Source: Anaerococcus rubeinfantis (GTDB taxonomy: Bacteria; Bacillota; Clostridia; Tissierellales; Peptoniphilaceae). Taken from it: a stretch of DNA of 64,000 nucleotides. The position numbers and the translations under genes were made by a program. Below, piece by piece: positions 49,982 to 59,853 of this stretch. Position 1 is the first letter of the stretch. The number at the start of each line of letters is the position of its first letter. Where the stretch lies: contig NZ_LN913016.1 in the NCBI RefSeq assembly GCF_001487145.1, forward strand, positions 496,001-560,000, in the 5' to 3' direction. Below the pieces are notes generated by a model that ran no database searches, was not told where the DNA came from, and worked only from the letters and a program-made list of their open reading frames with translations.

Positions 49982-50902
49982 ATGGAATTTTCTCACAAAT
50001 CAGTTTTATTAAATGAAACAATAGAAAACTTAAATATAAAAGAAGATGGGATATATGCTGACCTAACTTTGGGTAAGGGAGGCCATTCTAAAGAAATTTT
50101 AAAAAAATTATCACCAAAGGGTCTTTTAATTGGCTTAGATCAAGATAAGGATGCTATCAAAGCAGCGAGAGAAAATTTGAAAGATTTTTCTAATGTCTTA
50201 TATTTTAATGAGAATTTTGAAAATATTGAAAATGTTCTTGATGAAGCTGGTTTTAATAGGATAGATGGCGCTTTGATGGATATTGGCGTAAGTTCTTACC
50301 AAATTGACAATGGAGATAGAGGTTTTTCTTATATGAAAGACGGTCCTTTGGATATGAGGATGAACGAAGATAATGAGTTAACAGCAAAACAAATTGTCAA
50401 TGATTACTCTTTGGATGAGCTTTGGGAAATTTTCTCAAAATATGGCGAGGAAAGATATTCCAAAACAATTGCAAAGGCAATAGTAGATTACAGAAAAATG
50501 CACGAAATTAATACAACTTTACAACTCCGAAATATTGTTATGAAATCTGTAAATACTAACGAAGCTCATCCTGAAAAAAGAGTATTCCAAGCTTTGAGAA
50601 TCGAAGTTAATAGAGAACTTGAAGTTTTGGAAAATACTTTAGAAAAAATTGTAGATCGTCTTAACAAAAATGGAAGATTATGTGTAATAACTTTTCATTC
50701 TTTGGAAGACAGGATCGTTAAAAATAAATTTAAAGAGATGAGTAAAAAATGTATTTGTCCACCTGATTTTCCTGTGTGTGTCTGCAATCACGAAAAAAAG
50801 GTGAAATTAATTAGCAAAAAACCTATTTTATCAAAAAAAGAAGAACTTAAAGTAAATAGTAGGTCACATAGTGCTAAGCTTAGAGTTTGTGAGAGGGTTT
50901 GA
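49982..50902 (+). CDS. rsmH: 16S rRNA (cytosine-1402-N4) methyltransferase
   Basis: The 306-residue enzyme has the start HKSVLLNETIENL, SAM motif I DLTLGKGGHSKEIL, LMDIGVSSYQID, RGFSYMKDGPLDMRM and VITFHSLEDRIVKNKFKE, all RsmH (MraW) marks. It methylates C1402 in the ribosomal P site. It starts one base after the mraZ stop. Like other dcw clusters it keeps this rRNA enzyme between mraZ and ftsL. Confidence 0.97.
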   Translation: MEFSHKSVLLNETIENLNIKEDGIYADLTLGKGGHSKEILKKLSPKGLLIGLDQDKDAIKAARENLKDFSNVLYFNENFENIENVLDEAGFNRIDGALMDIGVSSYQIDNGDRGFSYMKDGPLDMRMNEDNELTAKQIVNDYSLDELWEIFSKYGEERYSKTIAKAIVDYRKMHEINTTLQLRNIVMKSVNTNEAHPEKRVFQALRIEVNRELEVLENTLEKIVDRLNKNGRLCVITFHSLEDRIVKNKFKEMSKKCICPPDFPVCVCNHEKKVKLISKKPILSKKEELKVNSRSHSAKLRVCERV

Positions 50903-50903
50903 T

Positions 50904-51302
50904 ATGGCAAGCGCTTTGAAAAAAAGAAAAGTTAATAAAAATTTAAATAAAAGATTAAAGCTAAGTTTGCATAATCAAACTTCTTATGATATTAAGTTTA
51001 GGTGTAATAAACTTCAAAAAAAAGATAGGAAGTTTAAGGTTAGAGTCTTAGCTTTATTATTTTTATCTTTTATTTTTATGGCTTTTATTACTATACATAA
51101 TTATATAAAATTGAATAATAGAAGAAACGAGTATAATAAATTACAAAGTCAATATACATCTTATCAATTAACTAGGGATAGGTTAAATAAAGACCTTGAA
51201 GATTCTGTTAATTTGAAAGAAATTCAAAGATATGCGATGGAAAATCTTGGAATGATTTATGAAAATAAAGATAATGTTGTATATCTTAATATTGATAGGT
51301 AG
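50904..51302 (+). CDS. ftsL: FtsL-like cell-division protein
   Basis: ATG 50904 (GAGAGGG upstream) gives 132 residues; the frame also opens at 50871 inside rsmH, without a binding site. Topology is a long basic cytoplasmic tail (1-57), one TM helix (about 58-78), then an extracytoplasmic leucine-zipper-like coiled coil (YNKLQSQYTSYQLTRDRLNKDLED) ending in EIQRYAMENLGMIYENKDNVVYL. This is the FtsL/DivIC layout. FtsL links FtsQ/DivIB and the septal synthase. Identification rests on position, topology and the YA.E.LGM..... end. Confidence 0.85.
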   Translation: MASALKKRKVNKNLNKRLKLSLHNQTSYDIKFRCNKLQKKDRKFKVRVLALLFLSFIFMAFITIHNYIKLNNRRNEYNKLQSQYTSYQLTRDRLNKDLEDSVNLKEIQRYAMENLGMIYENKDNVVYLNIDR

Positions 51303-51307
51303 GAGAA

Positions 51308-52258
51308 ATGGAAAATACAATTTTAATTATTTTAATAAGTTTGGTATTAACTTTGATTTTGGGAAAAATTATAATTCCTATTTTAAGATCAAGTCATATT
51401 GGACAAAATATTAGACAAGAAGGACCAAAAAGTCATTATGGAAAAGCAGGTACACCAACCATGGGTGGTATTATATTTTTATTATCAGCACTTGTTTTGA
51501 CATTGATATTTGTTCCTTTTTCTATGAAAACTTTTATATTACTATTATCAACATTTGGATTTGGAGCAATTGGTTTTATTGATGATTTTAGAAAATTAGT
51601 TTTAAAAAGATCTCTAGGCCTTACTGCAAGACAAAAAATAATACTTCAAATTGTAGTATCTTTTATAATTGCAGTTTTATGTTTTGTTTTCCAAAATGAT
51701 ACAATTACAAAATTATGGATTCCTTTTACAGATACTAGGTTAAATGTTTCAATTTTAGGAATTCCAATAATGATGTTTATTATGATTGGGACATCAAATG
51801 CGGTAAATTTGACAGATGGTCTTGATGGACTTTCTAGTCAAGTTTCTATACCAGTATTTTTGACTTTAATTATTTTAAGCCAAAATATTGAAGATAAACT
51901 ATTCGCAAGTATTATGCTTGGAGGAGTTTTAGGATTTTTATTTTATAATTCGAACCCTGCAAGTGTGTTTATGGGAGATACAGGTTCAATGGCAATTGGT
52001 GGAGCTGTAGTTGGACTTGCAATAAATATGGGAATTCCTATATTTTTGATTATTCTTGGAGGGGTTTATGTGGCTGAATCATTGAGTGTAATAATTCAAG
52101 TGGCTTCATATAAATTTAGAAATAAAAAGAGAATATTTTTAATGACTCCAATCCACCATCATTATGAATTGAAAGGATACAAAGAACCAAAAATAGTTAC
52201 TGGTTTCACAATAGTATCAGTGATTTTATCTTTGATTACTTTACTCGCAGTATTATGA
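51308..52258 (+). CDS. mraY: Phospho-N-acetylmuramoyl-pentapeptide transferase
   Basis: The 316-residue, ten-helix membrane enzyme transfers phospho-MurNAc-pentapeptide to undecaprenyl phosphate, forming lipid I. Motifs are GPKSHYGKAGTPTMGGI, the aspartates FIDDFRK, NLTDGLDGLSS, FMGDTGSMAIGG and MTPIHHHYELKG (HHH). AGGAG precedes the start. The stop overlaps the murD ATG by 4 bases. Confidence 0.97.
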   Translation: MENTILIILISLVLTLILGKIIIPILRSSHIGQNIRQEGPKSHYGKAGTPTMGGIIFLLSALVLTLIFVPFSMKTFILLLSTFGFGAIGFIDDFRKLVLKRSLGLTARQKIILQIVVSFIIAVLCFVFQNDTITKLWIPFTDTRLNVSILGIPIMMFIMIGTSNAVNLTDGLDGLSSQVSIPVFLTLIILSQNIEDKLFASIMLGGVLGFLFYNSNPASVFMGDTGSMAIGGAVVGLAINMGIPIFLIILGGVYVAESLSVIIQVASYKFRNKKRIFLMTPIHHHYELKGYKEPKIVTGFTIVSVILSLITLLAVL

Positions 52259-53574
52259 AAAAAGTATTAGTATATGGATTAGGAATTACAGGAATATCAA
52301 CAGTAAAGACCTTAGATAAATTAGGCTTTAAAGTATATACCTATGATAAAAATAAAATTAATGACGAAAGATTAGAGGGCTATAATTATAGCCCTATTTC
52401 TGATATAAAAATTGAAAACAAATATGATTTTGTAGTAAAATCCCCTGGAATAAGGCCGGATGATGAAATTATTAAAATATTAGAAAAAAATAATGAAATA
52501 ATTACAGACATTGAATTATCACAAAGAATTTTTTCTGATAAAAAAACTATAGCAATTACAGGAACAAATGGAAAAACTACAACCACTTCTCTCATAACTT
52601 ATGTTTTAAATGAAAGTGGAAAAAAAGCTATAAGTGTTGGAAATATCGGAGAAGGAATTCTTTGGCAAATGCAAAATAAAAAAGGAGTATTTGTTGAAGA
52701 AATTTCATCATTTCAACTTCATAACACTAAATATTTTAAGCCCCATATAGGTGGAATTTTAAATATTACACCTGATCACATAGATTGGCATGGTTCATTT
52801 GAAAATTATATTGAAGATAAATTAAAACTTGCCATAAACCAAGATGAAAATGACTATTTAGTCCTTAATCATGATGATGAAATTTTAAGAAAGAATAAGA
52901 ATAAGGATAAGTTTAAGGGTAAAATTTATGAATTTTCTATAAAGGAAGAAGTTCAAAGAGGAATTTACTTAAAAAATGATAGTCTTTATTTAAAAGATGA
53001 AAAAGAAATTTTTTTATTAAATAGAGAAGACTTAAATATTGTAGGAGATCACAATTTATTAAACGCATCATGTGCAATTCTTTGCCTATATTTGTTTGGC
53101 CTTAATTTAGATGAAATTATCAAACACACAAAAACTTTTAAGGCAATTAGTCATAGGCTTGAATTTGTAAAAAAAATAAAAAATGTTTTGTTTTTTAATG
53201 ATTCAAAGGCCACAAATGTAGATAGTGCCATAAAAGCTATAAATAGTTTTGATAAAAATATTATTTTGATAGCTGGTGGCTATGATAAAAAAATTGATTA
53301 TTCTCCTTTGTTTGAAAATTCAAAAGGAAAGATTAAAGCAATGATTTTATTGGGTCAAACTAAAGGAATTCTAGAAGATCTTTGTAAAAAATATAAAATA
53401 AATTATTATGAAGTTCATGATATGAAAGAAGCAGTAGACAAATCTTTTGAAATCATGAAAGATTTCGATACGGTCTTATTATCACCAGCAAGTGCAAGCT
53501 GGGGCATGTATGATAATTATATGCAAAGAGGAGATGACTTTAAAAATAGAGTTTTAGAAAAGGAAAATATATGA
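52255..53574 (+). CDS. murD: UDP-N-acetylmuramoyl-L-alanine:D-glutamate ligase
   Basis: The 439-residue Mur ligase adds D-Glu to UDP-MurNAc-L-Ala. The N-terminal Rossmann-like domain (KVLVYGLGITGIS) is followed by the ATP P-loop ITGTNGKTTTTS, central-domain EISSFQLH and NITPDHIDWHG, and C-terminal NDSKATNVDSAIKA and LLSPASASWGMYDNY, all MurD-type. It overlaps mraY and murG by 4 bases each, so the middle of the operon is translationally coupled. Confidence 0.97.
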   Translation: MKKVLVYGLGITGISTVKTLDKLGFKVYTYDKNKINDERLEGYNYSPISDIKIENKYDFVVKSPGIRPDDEIIKILEKNNEIITDIELSQRIFSDKKTIAITGTNGKTTTTSLITYVLNESGKKAISVGNIGEGILWQMQNKKGVFVEEISSFQLHNTKYFKPHIGGILNITPDHIDWHGSFENYIEDKLKLAINQDENDYLVLNHDDEILRKNKNKDKFKGKIYEFSIKEEVQRGIYLKNDSLYLKDEKEIFLLNREDLNIVGDHNLLNASCAILCLYLFGLNLDEIIKHTKTFKAISHRLEFVKKIKNVLFFNDSKATNVDSAIKAINSFDKNIILIAGGYDKKIDYSPLFENSKGKIKAMILLGQTKGILEDLCKKYKINYYEVHDMKEAVDKSFEIMKDFDTVLLSPASASWGMYDNYMQRGDDFKNRVLEKENI

Positions 53575-54668
53575 AAGTTATAGTATCTGGTGGTGGAACA
53601 GGTGGACACATTTATCCCGCTATAGCCATGTGCCAAAAATTAGAAGAAGAAATAGAAAATTTGGAAATTTTATATGTTGGCCTAAATGATGGACCAGAAA
53701 AAAGAATAGTAAAGAAATATGGATATAAATTTAAAGCTATTGATGCTATGGGCCTTCCAAGAAAAATATCCAAGAGGCTTTTTAAATCACTTTTGACAAA
53801 TTTTAAGGGGTTTAATGAAGCAAAAAAAATTATAAAAGAATTTAAACCAGACCTTGTTATAGGAACAGGAGGATATGTTTGTGCCCCGATTCTTTACCAA
53901 GCAAGTAAAAAACATGTAAAAACTTTGATTCATGAATCAAATTCTTTCCCTGGAGTTACAACAAGATTTTTATCAAACAAAGTTGACCTTGTATGTATAT
54001 CATTTGAAGAGGCGAAAAAACATTTGAAAAATCAAGACAATGTATATCTTACAGGAAATCCAGTAAGAACAAGTTTTAATACTTCCTTCAGTCAAAAAGA
54101 TTTAGAAAAACTTGGCATAAAAAAAGATAGACCAGTAGTATTTTCTTTTGGTGGATCAAATGGATCTAAAATTTTAAATGAAGCTGTAAGTCAAATGAGT
54201 GATTTTATGGATGGGAAATTTTATCTTCTACACCAAACAGGTTCTAAAAATTATGATGATTTTATAAAAAATACCAAAGAAAATAAATATATAAAGGCAT
54301 TTCCTTATATTGACAATATAGATTTATTTTATGCAGTAAGCGATCTAGTAATAGCATCGTCAGGGGCAATGAGTTTAAGTGAAATTTCAAATCTCAAAAA
54401 AGCTTCAATTTTAATACCAAAAGCTTACACAACAGAAAACCACCAAGAATATAATGCAAGATCATATCTTGAAAAAGGTGCTTGTTCTATGATTTTGGAA
54501 AAAGAATTAAATGGAAAAATTCTTTACGACAATATCTTAAATATAGTGGAAGATAAAGAAAAATTAAAAGATATGGGAGAAAAAGCATCTCTTTTGCAAA
54601 ATCCAAATGCGAGTGAGGATATTTATAATTTGATAAAAAAACTAATGGGAATAGATAATGAAAAATAA
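53571..54668 (+). CDS. murG: UDP-GlcNAc:lipid I N-acetylglucosaminyltransferase
   Basis: The 365-residue GT28 enzyme makes lipid II at the inner membrane face. Motifs are the N-terminal G-loop SGGGTGGHIYPAIA, GTGGYVCAPIL, IHESNSFPGVTTRFLS, the second G-loop SFGGSNGSKILNEAV, and the UDP-GlcNAc site SSGAMSLSEISNLKKASILIP with TENHQEYNA. It overlaps the divIB start by 11 bases. Confidence 0.97.
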   Translation: MKVIVSGGGTGGHIYPAIAMCQKLEEEIENLEILYVGLNDGPEKRIVKKYGYKFKAIDAMGLPRKISKRLFKSLLTNFKGFNEAKKIIKEFKPDLVIGTGGYVCAPILYQASKKHVKTLIHESNSFPGVTTRFLSNKVDLVCISFEEAKKHLKNQDNVYLTGNPVRTSFNTSFSQKDLEKLGIKKDRPVVFSFGGSNGSKILNEAVSQMSDFMDGKFYLLHQTGSKNYDDFIKNTKENKYIKAFPYIDNIDLFYAVSDLVIASSGAMSLSEISNLKKASILIPKAYTTENHQEYNARSYLEKGACSMILEKELNGKILYDNILNIVEDKEKLKDMGEKASLLQNPNASEDIYNLIKKLMGIDNEK

Positions 54669-55437
54669 AAATAGGAAAAGAAAAAAATTAAAAAGAAAAA
54701 ATAAAGTTTTTACACCCTTTTATGTAATTTTTTTATTATTTATTATTGGCTTAATTTTAGTATTTAATTTATTTAACCACGATTATTATAAAATTTCTCA
54801 AGTCTATATTAAGGGAAATGCTATTTTGACAAAAGAGAGAATATTGGATAAGTTAAATAATCCTATGGGAACAAATATAATTTTATATGACGAAAAAGAA
54901 GGTATAGAAAACCTTAAAAAAGAAGAGCTAATAAAAAGCGTTTCAATAGAAAAAAAATGGCCTGATAAAATAACTGTAACAGTTAAAGAAGAATATCCAT
55001 ATATGATTGCACGCTTCAAAAAAGACAATTATTTGATTGCAAATACTGGAAAAGTATTGGATAAAACTTCAAAAGTTGAAAATAATTCTTTATTAAAAAT
55101 AAAGGGTTTAAAAAGTAAACCACAAATAGGGAAAAAATTTAGCACTGATAAAAATATAATCGAATTTATTGAATCAATACAAAAGCTAAAATATGCCAAA
55201 GACATAAAAGAAATAGACTTGGAAAACTATCATGAAATTGGTATAATAATAAATGATATTCAGATTAATTTCGGAGATTTAAAAAATTATAATTATAAAC
55301 TTAAACTGCTTGATTCAGTTTTAAAAGATTTAGAAAATAAGAAATTAAAAGCTTATTCTATAAGTTTTGATAAAGGCAAGAATCCAGTAGTTGAAGTTGA
55401 AGAAAAAAGTCTTGACGAAAAAGATGAAAATAATTAA
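54658..55437 (+). CDS. divIB: FtsQ/DivIB-type cell-division protein
   Basis: The 259-residue protein has a short, very basic cytoplasmic tail (KNKNRKRKKLKRKNK), one TM helix (about 21-41), then a POTRA domain (YYKISQVYIKGNAILTKERIL ... VSIEKKWPDKITVTVKEEYP) and the FtsQ beta domain (about 115-245). This is the FtsQ/DivIB layout. It stabilises FtsL and the septal synthase. Position between murG and ftsZ is conserved. The acidic tail SLDEKDENN is short. Confidence 0.92.
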   Translation: MKNKNRKRKKLKRKNKVFTPFYVIFLLFIIGLILVFNLFNHDYYKISQVYIKGNAILTKERILDKLNNPMGTNIILYDEKEGIENLKKEELIKSVSIEKKWPDKITVTVKEEYPYMIARFKKDNYLIANTGKVLDKTSKVENNSLLKIKGLKSKPQIGKKFSTDKNIIEFIESIQKLKYAKDIKEIDLENYHEIGIIINDIQINFGDLKNYNYKLKLLDSVLKDLENKKLKAYSISFDKGKNPVVEVEEKSLDEKDENN

Positions 55438-55470
55438 AAAATATTATTCTTAATGAAACGGGGGAGGAAA

Positions 55471-56553
55471 ATGGCAAATATTAACATGGAAGTAGAAAAT
55501 AACGCCTTAGCCAAAATAAAAGTAATTGGAGTTGGTGGAGGTGGAAATAATGCTATAAGTAGGATGAGAGAGGGCGGCCTTTCTGGAGTAGAATTTATAG
55601 CACTAAACACAGACCTTCAAACTTTAAATGAAGCAAATGCTGACATAAAATTACAAATTGGTGCAAAGCTTACAAGAGGACTTGGAGCCGGAGCTAATCC
55701 TGAAATTGGTGAAAAAGCTGCTGAAGAAAGTGAATCAGAAATTGATGAATCACTCAAGGGAGCAGACATGGTATTTATCACTGCCGGAATGGGTGGTGGA
55801 ACTGGTACTGGAGCAGCCCCTGTTGTAGCAAGAAAAGCAAAAGAACAAGGCATACTTACAGTAGGTGTTGTAACTCGTCCTTTCACATTTGAAGGAAGAA
55901 AAAGACAAACATCTGCAGAAGGTGGAATAGAAGCTTTAAAAGAAAGCGTTGATACATTAATTACAATTCCAAACGATAGACTTTTACAAATTGTAGAAAA
56001 AAGAACTTCAATGGTAGACGCATTTAAGATGGCCGACCAAGTACTTATGGATGCTGTAAGTGGTATTTCTGAACTTATAGCTATACCAAATGTTATTAAC
56101 CTTGACTTTGCTGATGTTAAATCAATTATGTCTGATCAAGGAATAGCTCACATGGGAATTGGTAGAGCAAGCGGTGAAAACAGAGCTGTTGATGCTGCAA
56201 AAGCTGCAGTAAATTCTCCACTTCTTGAAACATCAATTGAAGGAGCTAACGCTGTTTTATTAAATGTAACAGCAGCAGAAGTTGGTCTAATGGAAGCTAA
56301 CGAAGCAGCAGAATTAATCAGAGAACATATTGATTCAGATGCTAACATTATATTTGGTGTAGGAAGTGATGAATCATTAGGAGATGATATTAAAATTACA
56401 GTAATAGCTACAGGATTTGACCAAGATAATCAAAGAAGAGAAACAATAGAAACTAGAAGACCTTCACAAGGTGCAAGTCAAAGACCAGCACAAAGAAGTC
56501 AAAAATCTTCAAATCCATTTGACGATATAGATCTTCCAGACTTCTTAAAATAA
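55471..56553 (+). CDS. ftsZ: Cell-division GTPase FtsZ
   Basis: ATG 55471 follows GGGGGAGG by 7 bases; an upstream ATG at 55453 overlaps that site and is rejected. The 360-residue tubulin homologue has [17 protein letters not shown], the GTP signature [13 protein letters not shown], the T7 loop [11 protein letters not shown] with the catalytic Asp, and the C-terminal peptide [11 protein letters not shown] that binds partners such as SepF. No ftsA precedes it, so another anchor (for example SepF elsewhere) is expected. Confidence 0.98.
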   Translation: MANINMEVENNALAKIKVIGVGGGGNNAISRMREGGLSGVEFIALNTDLQTLNEANADIKLQIGAKLTRGLGAGANPEIGEKAAEESESEIDESLKGADMVFITAGMGGGTGTGAAPVVARKAKEQGILTVGVVTRPFTFEGRKRQTSAEGGIEALKESVDTLITIPNDRLLQIVEKRTSMVDAFKMADQVLMDAVSGISELIAIPNVINLDFADVKSIMSDQGIAHMGIGRASGENRAVDAAKAAVNSPLLETSIEGANAVLLNVTAAEVGLMEANEAAELIREHIDSDANIIFGVGSDESLGDDIKITVIATGFDQDNQRRETIETRRPSQGASQRPAQRSQKSSNPFDDIDLPDFLK

Positions 56554-56554
56554 A

Positions 56555-57010
56555 ATGAAGTGTCCATATTGCGACTCAAATGATACAAAAGTTATAGATT
56601 CTAGAGCAACAGAAGATAATCATGCTATCAGAAGAAGAAGACTTTGCCAAACTTGCAATAAAAGATTTTCAACATACGAAAGATATGAGGATCAAACTTT
56701 GATGGTTGTAAAAAAAGATAACACCAGAGAATCTTTTGATAGGTCAAAACTAATTAGTGGAATTGTAAAATCTTGCGAGAAAAGACCGGTAAGTATGGAA
56801 GAAATTGAAAAAATAGCTGATCAAGTTGAAGTTTCTATAAATCATATTGGTAAAAAGGAAGTATCATCTACTACCATTGGAAAATTTGTCATGGAACATC
56901 TAAAAAAAATAGATCCTGTAGCTTATGTGAGATTTGCATCAGTTTATAGGGAATTTAAAGATGTTGAGAGTTTCTATAAAGAAATTAAAAATTTAAAAGA
57001 AAAAAATTAG
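56555..57010 (+). CDS. nrdR: Transcriptional repressor NrdR
   Basis: The 151-residue protein has a zinc ribbon (MKCPYCDSNDTKVIDSRATED ... CQTCNKRFSTYE) and an ATP-cone domain (VKKDNTRESFDRSKLISGIVKSCEKRP). It senses ATP/dATP and represses ribonucleotide reductase genes through NrdR boxes. It starts one base after the ftsZ stop, ending the dcw transcript. No nrd genes are in the window. Confidence 0.96.
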   Translation: MKCPYCDSNDTKVIDSRATEDNHAIRRRRLCQTCNKRFSTYERYEDQTLMVVKKDNTRESFDRSKLISGIVKSCEKRPVSMEEIEKIADQVEVSINHIGKKEVSSTTIGKFVMEHLKKIDPVAYVRFASVYREFKDVESFYKEIKNLKEKN

Positions 57011-57017
57011 GAAATTT

Positions 57018-57128
57018 AGGGCTTTTGCGTAAAATTGATAGAATCAAAAATAGAAAATTAAAACTTTAATATTTTATTAAAACTTTAAATTTTCTTTTGA
57101 TTTTATCATAAGCATTAGTCCTTTTTTT
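57018..57128 (+). terminator. Very long imperfect hairpin with T-run after nrdR
   Basis: TGATAGAATCAAAA (57036-57049) pairs with TTTTGATTTTATCA (57095-57108) with one mismatch. The stem continues inward as GAAAATTAAA/TTTAAATTTTC and outward as AGGGCTTTTGC/GCATTAGTCCT, and is followed by TTTTTTT. It fills almost the whole 133-base gap. It probably ends the dcw operon, but it is far longer than a normal terminator and could be a decayed repeat. Confidence 0.55.
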
Positions 57129-57143
57129 GAAAGATTGGATAAA

Positions 57144-58475
57144 ATGGATTTATTTGAATTAAATAGACAAAGACAATTAGAAAAATCTGCTCCCTTGGCT
57201 GATAGGATGCGACCTGAAAAAATTGAAGATTTTTTGGGGCAAGACCATTTATTAGGAGAAGGTAAAATTATAAGAAGAATGATAAAATCTGATAGGATTT
57301 ATTCTTCTATTTTTTATGGACCTCCAGGTGTTGGAAAAACAACTCTTGCAAAAATCATTTCAAATTCTACCAATATGGCCTTTGAAAAAGTTTCAGCAGT
57401 TGCAAGTGGAATTAATGATTTAAAGAAAAAAATAGAAATAGCAAAAGATAATTTAAAATTTGAAAATAAAAAAACAATTTTATTTATAGATGAGATTCAC
57501 AGGTTTAATAAATCTCAACAAGATTACCTTCTGCCTTTTGTAGAAGATTCTACAATTATTTTAATTGGAGCAACAACCGAAAATCCATATTTTGAAGTAA
57601 ATAAGGCCCTTATATCAAGAATGTATGTTTTTGAATTAAAGTCTCATACTGATAAAGATTTATACAAGCTAATTGATATGGCTCTTACTAAGGATAGGAT
57701 TTTGCAAAATAAAAATATAAAAATATATGAAGATGCAAAAAATACTCTTGTTAAATATTCAAATGGAGATTGTAGGGCCTTGTTAAATGCAATGGAAATT
57801 GCTATATTTTCACAAGATGATAAAGAAGGTATAATAGAAGTTGATCGTCAAAGTATCTTAAATTCAATTCAAAAAAAGATTTCAATTTATGATAGAAATG
57901 GAGATAGACACTATGACACTATATCTGCCTTTATAAAATCTATGAGAGGTTCAGATCCTGATGCTGCCGTTTTCTATTTAGCAAAAATGTTAAATAGCGG
58001 TGAAGATATTAAATTTATAGCAAGAAGAATGATTATTTTTGCATCAGAAGATATTTCTCTTGCTGATCCATACGCTTTAAGCCTTGCTACAAATACTTTT
58101 ACAGCAATAAATACTGTTGGTATGCCAGAAGCTAGAATTATTTTGGCCGAGACTTGTATTTATTTGTCTTTGGCAAAGAAAAATAATTCTACTTATCTTG
58201 CCATAAATAAGGCCATGGATTTTGTAAAAAATGAAAGAGATCTTGAAGTGCCAAATAAACTTAAAGATACTCACTACAAGGCAAGTAAAAATCTTGTAAA
58301 GGATACCTATTTGTATCCACATGATTATGATGGTTATGTAAAACAAGATTATCTTCCAGATGGATTTTTAAATGAAAAGTTTTATAAGTCAAAAGATATA
58401 GGTTATGAAAAAATACTTAATGAAAATTTAGAAAAAATTAAGAGAGGAAATAAGGATGAAATTATCAGAGATTAA
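57144..58475 (+). CDS. rarA: Replication-associated recombination ATPase RarA (MgsA)
   Basis: The 443-residue AAA+ protein starts [24 protein letters not shown] (ATG 57144; TTG 57135 is an alternative). It has Walker [15 protein letters not shown], Walker [17 protein letters not shown], sensor 1 [13 protein letters not shown], and the MgsA C-terminal region [16 protein letters not shown] and [11 protein letters not shown]. It acts at stalled replication forks. No clear ribosome binding site is visible. It overlaps asnS by 20 bases. Confidence 0.96.
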   Translation: MDLFELNRQRQLEKSAPLADRMRPEKIEDFLGQDHLLGEGKIIRRMIKSDRIYSSIFYGPPGVGKTTLAKIISNSTNMAFEKVSAVASGINDLKKKIEIAKDNLKFENKKTILFIDEIHRFNKSQQDYLLPFVEDSTIILIGATTENPYFEVNKALISRMYVFELKSHTDKDLYKLIDMALTKDRILQNKNIKIYEDAKNTLVKYSNGDCRALLNAMEIAIFSQDDKEGIIEVDRQSILNSIQKKISIYDRNGDRHYDTISAFIKSMRGSDPDAAVFYLAKMLNSGEDIKFIARRMIIFASEDISLADPYALSLATNTFTAINTVGMPEARIILAETCIYLSLAKKNNSTYLAINKAMDFVKNERDLEVPNKLKDTHYKASKNLVKDTYLYPHDYDGYVKQDYLPDGFLNEKFYKSKDIGYEKILNENLEKIKRGNKDEIIRD

Positions 58476-59844
58476 AAAAGATGTTGAAAAATACATCGAT
58501 CAAGAAATTACAGTAGAAGGCTGGATAAGACAAGCAAGATTTACAAAAAATGTAGGTTTTATTGAACTAAATGATGGAACAATTTTTAAAAATTTACAAG
58601 TTGTTGTTGGAAAAGATTTAGAAAATTTTGAAGATTTACAAAAAGAGCATCTTTCTGCATCATTAAAAATAAATGGAATTCTTGTAAAAACAAATAATGC
58701 AAAACAAGCTTATGAACTTCAAGCAAAATCTGTAGAAGTGTTAGGTCACAGCGATGAGAAATTTCCTATTCAAAAACAAAAGCAATCTCTTGAGTATATG
58801 AGAACTATTCCTCATCTTAGGGTTAGAACAAATACTTACAGGGCAGTTTTTAGATTAAGATCAAAACTTGCTTTCGCACTTCATAAATTTTTCCAAGAAA
58901 AAGGCTTTATTTACTTAAATGCTCCACTAATTACTGCATCTGATACAGAAGGTGCTGGAGAAATGTTCCAAGTAACAATACAAAACTTGGATAAGCCAGA
59001 TCTTGATGAAAATGGAAAAGTTGATTATTCTAAAGATTTCTTTGGTAAAAAATCTTATTTAACAGTTTCAGGCCAACTTGAAGCCGAAGATTATGCCCTT
59101 GCCTTATCAAATATTTATACTTTTGGTCCAACATTTAGGGCTGAAGAGTCAAACACACCAAGACATGCTGCAGAATTTTGGATGCTTGAACCTGAAATTG
59201 CCTTTGCAGATTACAATGTTTGTATGGATGTTGCAGAAGAGATGATGAGATATATGATAAGCTATGTACTTGAAAATTGTAAAGATGAAATGGAATTTTT
59301 CAATAAAAGAATTGATGATACTTTAATTGAAAGACTTACAAAAATTAAGGATGCTAAATTTGCAAGAATGACATACACAGAAGCCATAGAAAAATTACAA
59401 GAAGCTGATGTTGATTTTGAATATCCTGTAAAATGGGGAATGGATCTTCAAACTGAACATGAAAGATATTTGTCAGAAAAAATCGTTGATGGTCCAGTTT
59501 TTGTAACAGATTATCCAAAAGATATTAAGGCATTTTATATGAGAAGAAATGAAGATGGAAAAACTGTAGCAGCTTTTGATATGTTGGTTCCTGCTGTTGG
59601 TGAATTAATTGGTGGAAGCCAAAGGGAAGAAAGATACGATGAGCTTGTAAAATCTATGGAAGATAATGGTCTAAAGATTGAAGATTATCAAAATTATCTA
59701 GATTTAAGAAGATACGGAACAGTTGTTCACTCAGGCTATGGTCTTGGATTTGAAAGAGCAGTAATGTATTTAACTGGAATGAAAAATATCCGTGACGTAA
59801 TCCCTTATCCAAGGACAGTAAAATCTTTTGCAGCAAAAAACTAA
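58456..59844 (+). CDS. asnS: Asparaginyl-tRNA synthetase
   Basis: The 462-residue class IIb synthetase has an N-terminal OB anticodon domain ([24 protein letters not shown]) and a class II core: motif 1 around [16 protein letters not shown], motif 2 [25 protein letters not shown], motif 3 [27 protein letters not shown], the [11 protein letters not shown] motif and [14 protein letters not shown] place it with AsnRS rather than AspRS. GAGAGGAAATAAGG precedes the ATG. It is probably co-transcribed with leuS, 9 bases downstream. Confidence 0.97.
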   Translation: MKLSEIKKDVEKYIDQEITVEGWIRQARFTKNVGFIELNDGTIFKNLQVVVGKDLENFEDLQKEHLSASLKINGILVKTNNAKQAYELQAKSVEVLGHSDEKFPIQKQKQSLEYMRTIPHLRVRTNTYRAVFRLRSKLAFALHKFFQEKGFIYLNAPLITASDTEGAGEMFQVTIQNLDKPDLDENGKVDYSKDFFGKKSYLTVSGQLEAEDYALALSNIYTFGPTFRAEESNTPRHAAEFWMLEPEIAFADYNVCMDVAEEMMRYMISYVLENCKDEMEFFNKRIDDTLIERLTKIKDAKFARMTYTEAIEKLQEADVDFEYPVKWGMDLQTEHERYLSEKIVDGPVFVTDYPKDIKAFYMRRNEDGKTVAAFDMLVPAVGELIGGSQREERYDELVKSMEDNGLKIEDYQNYLDLRRYGTVVHSGYGLGFERAVMYLTGMKNIRDVIPYPRTVKSFAAKN

Positions 59845-59853
59845 GGAGAATTT

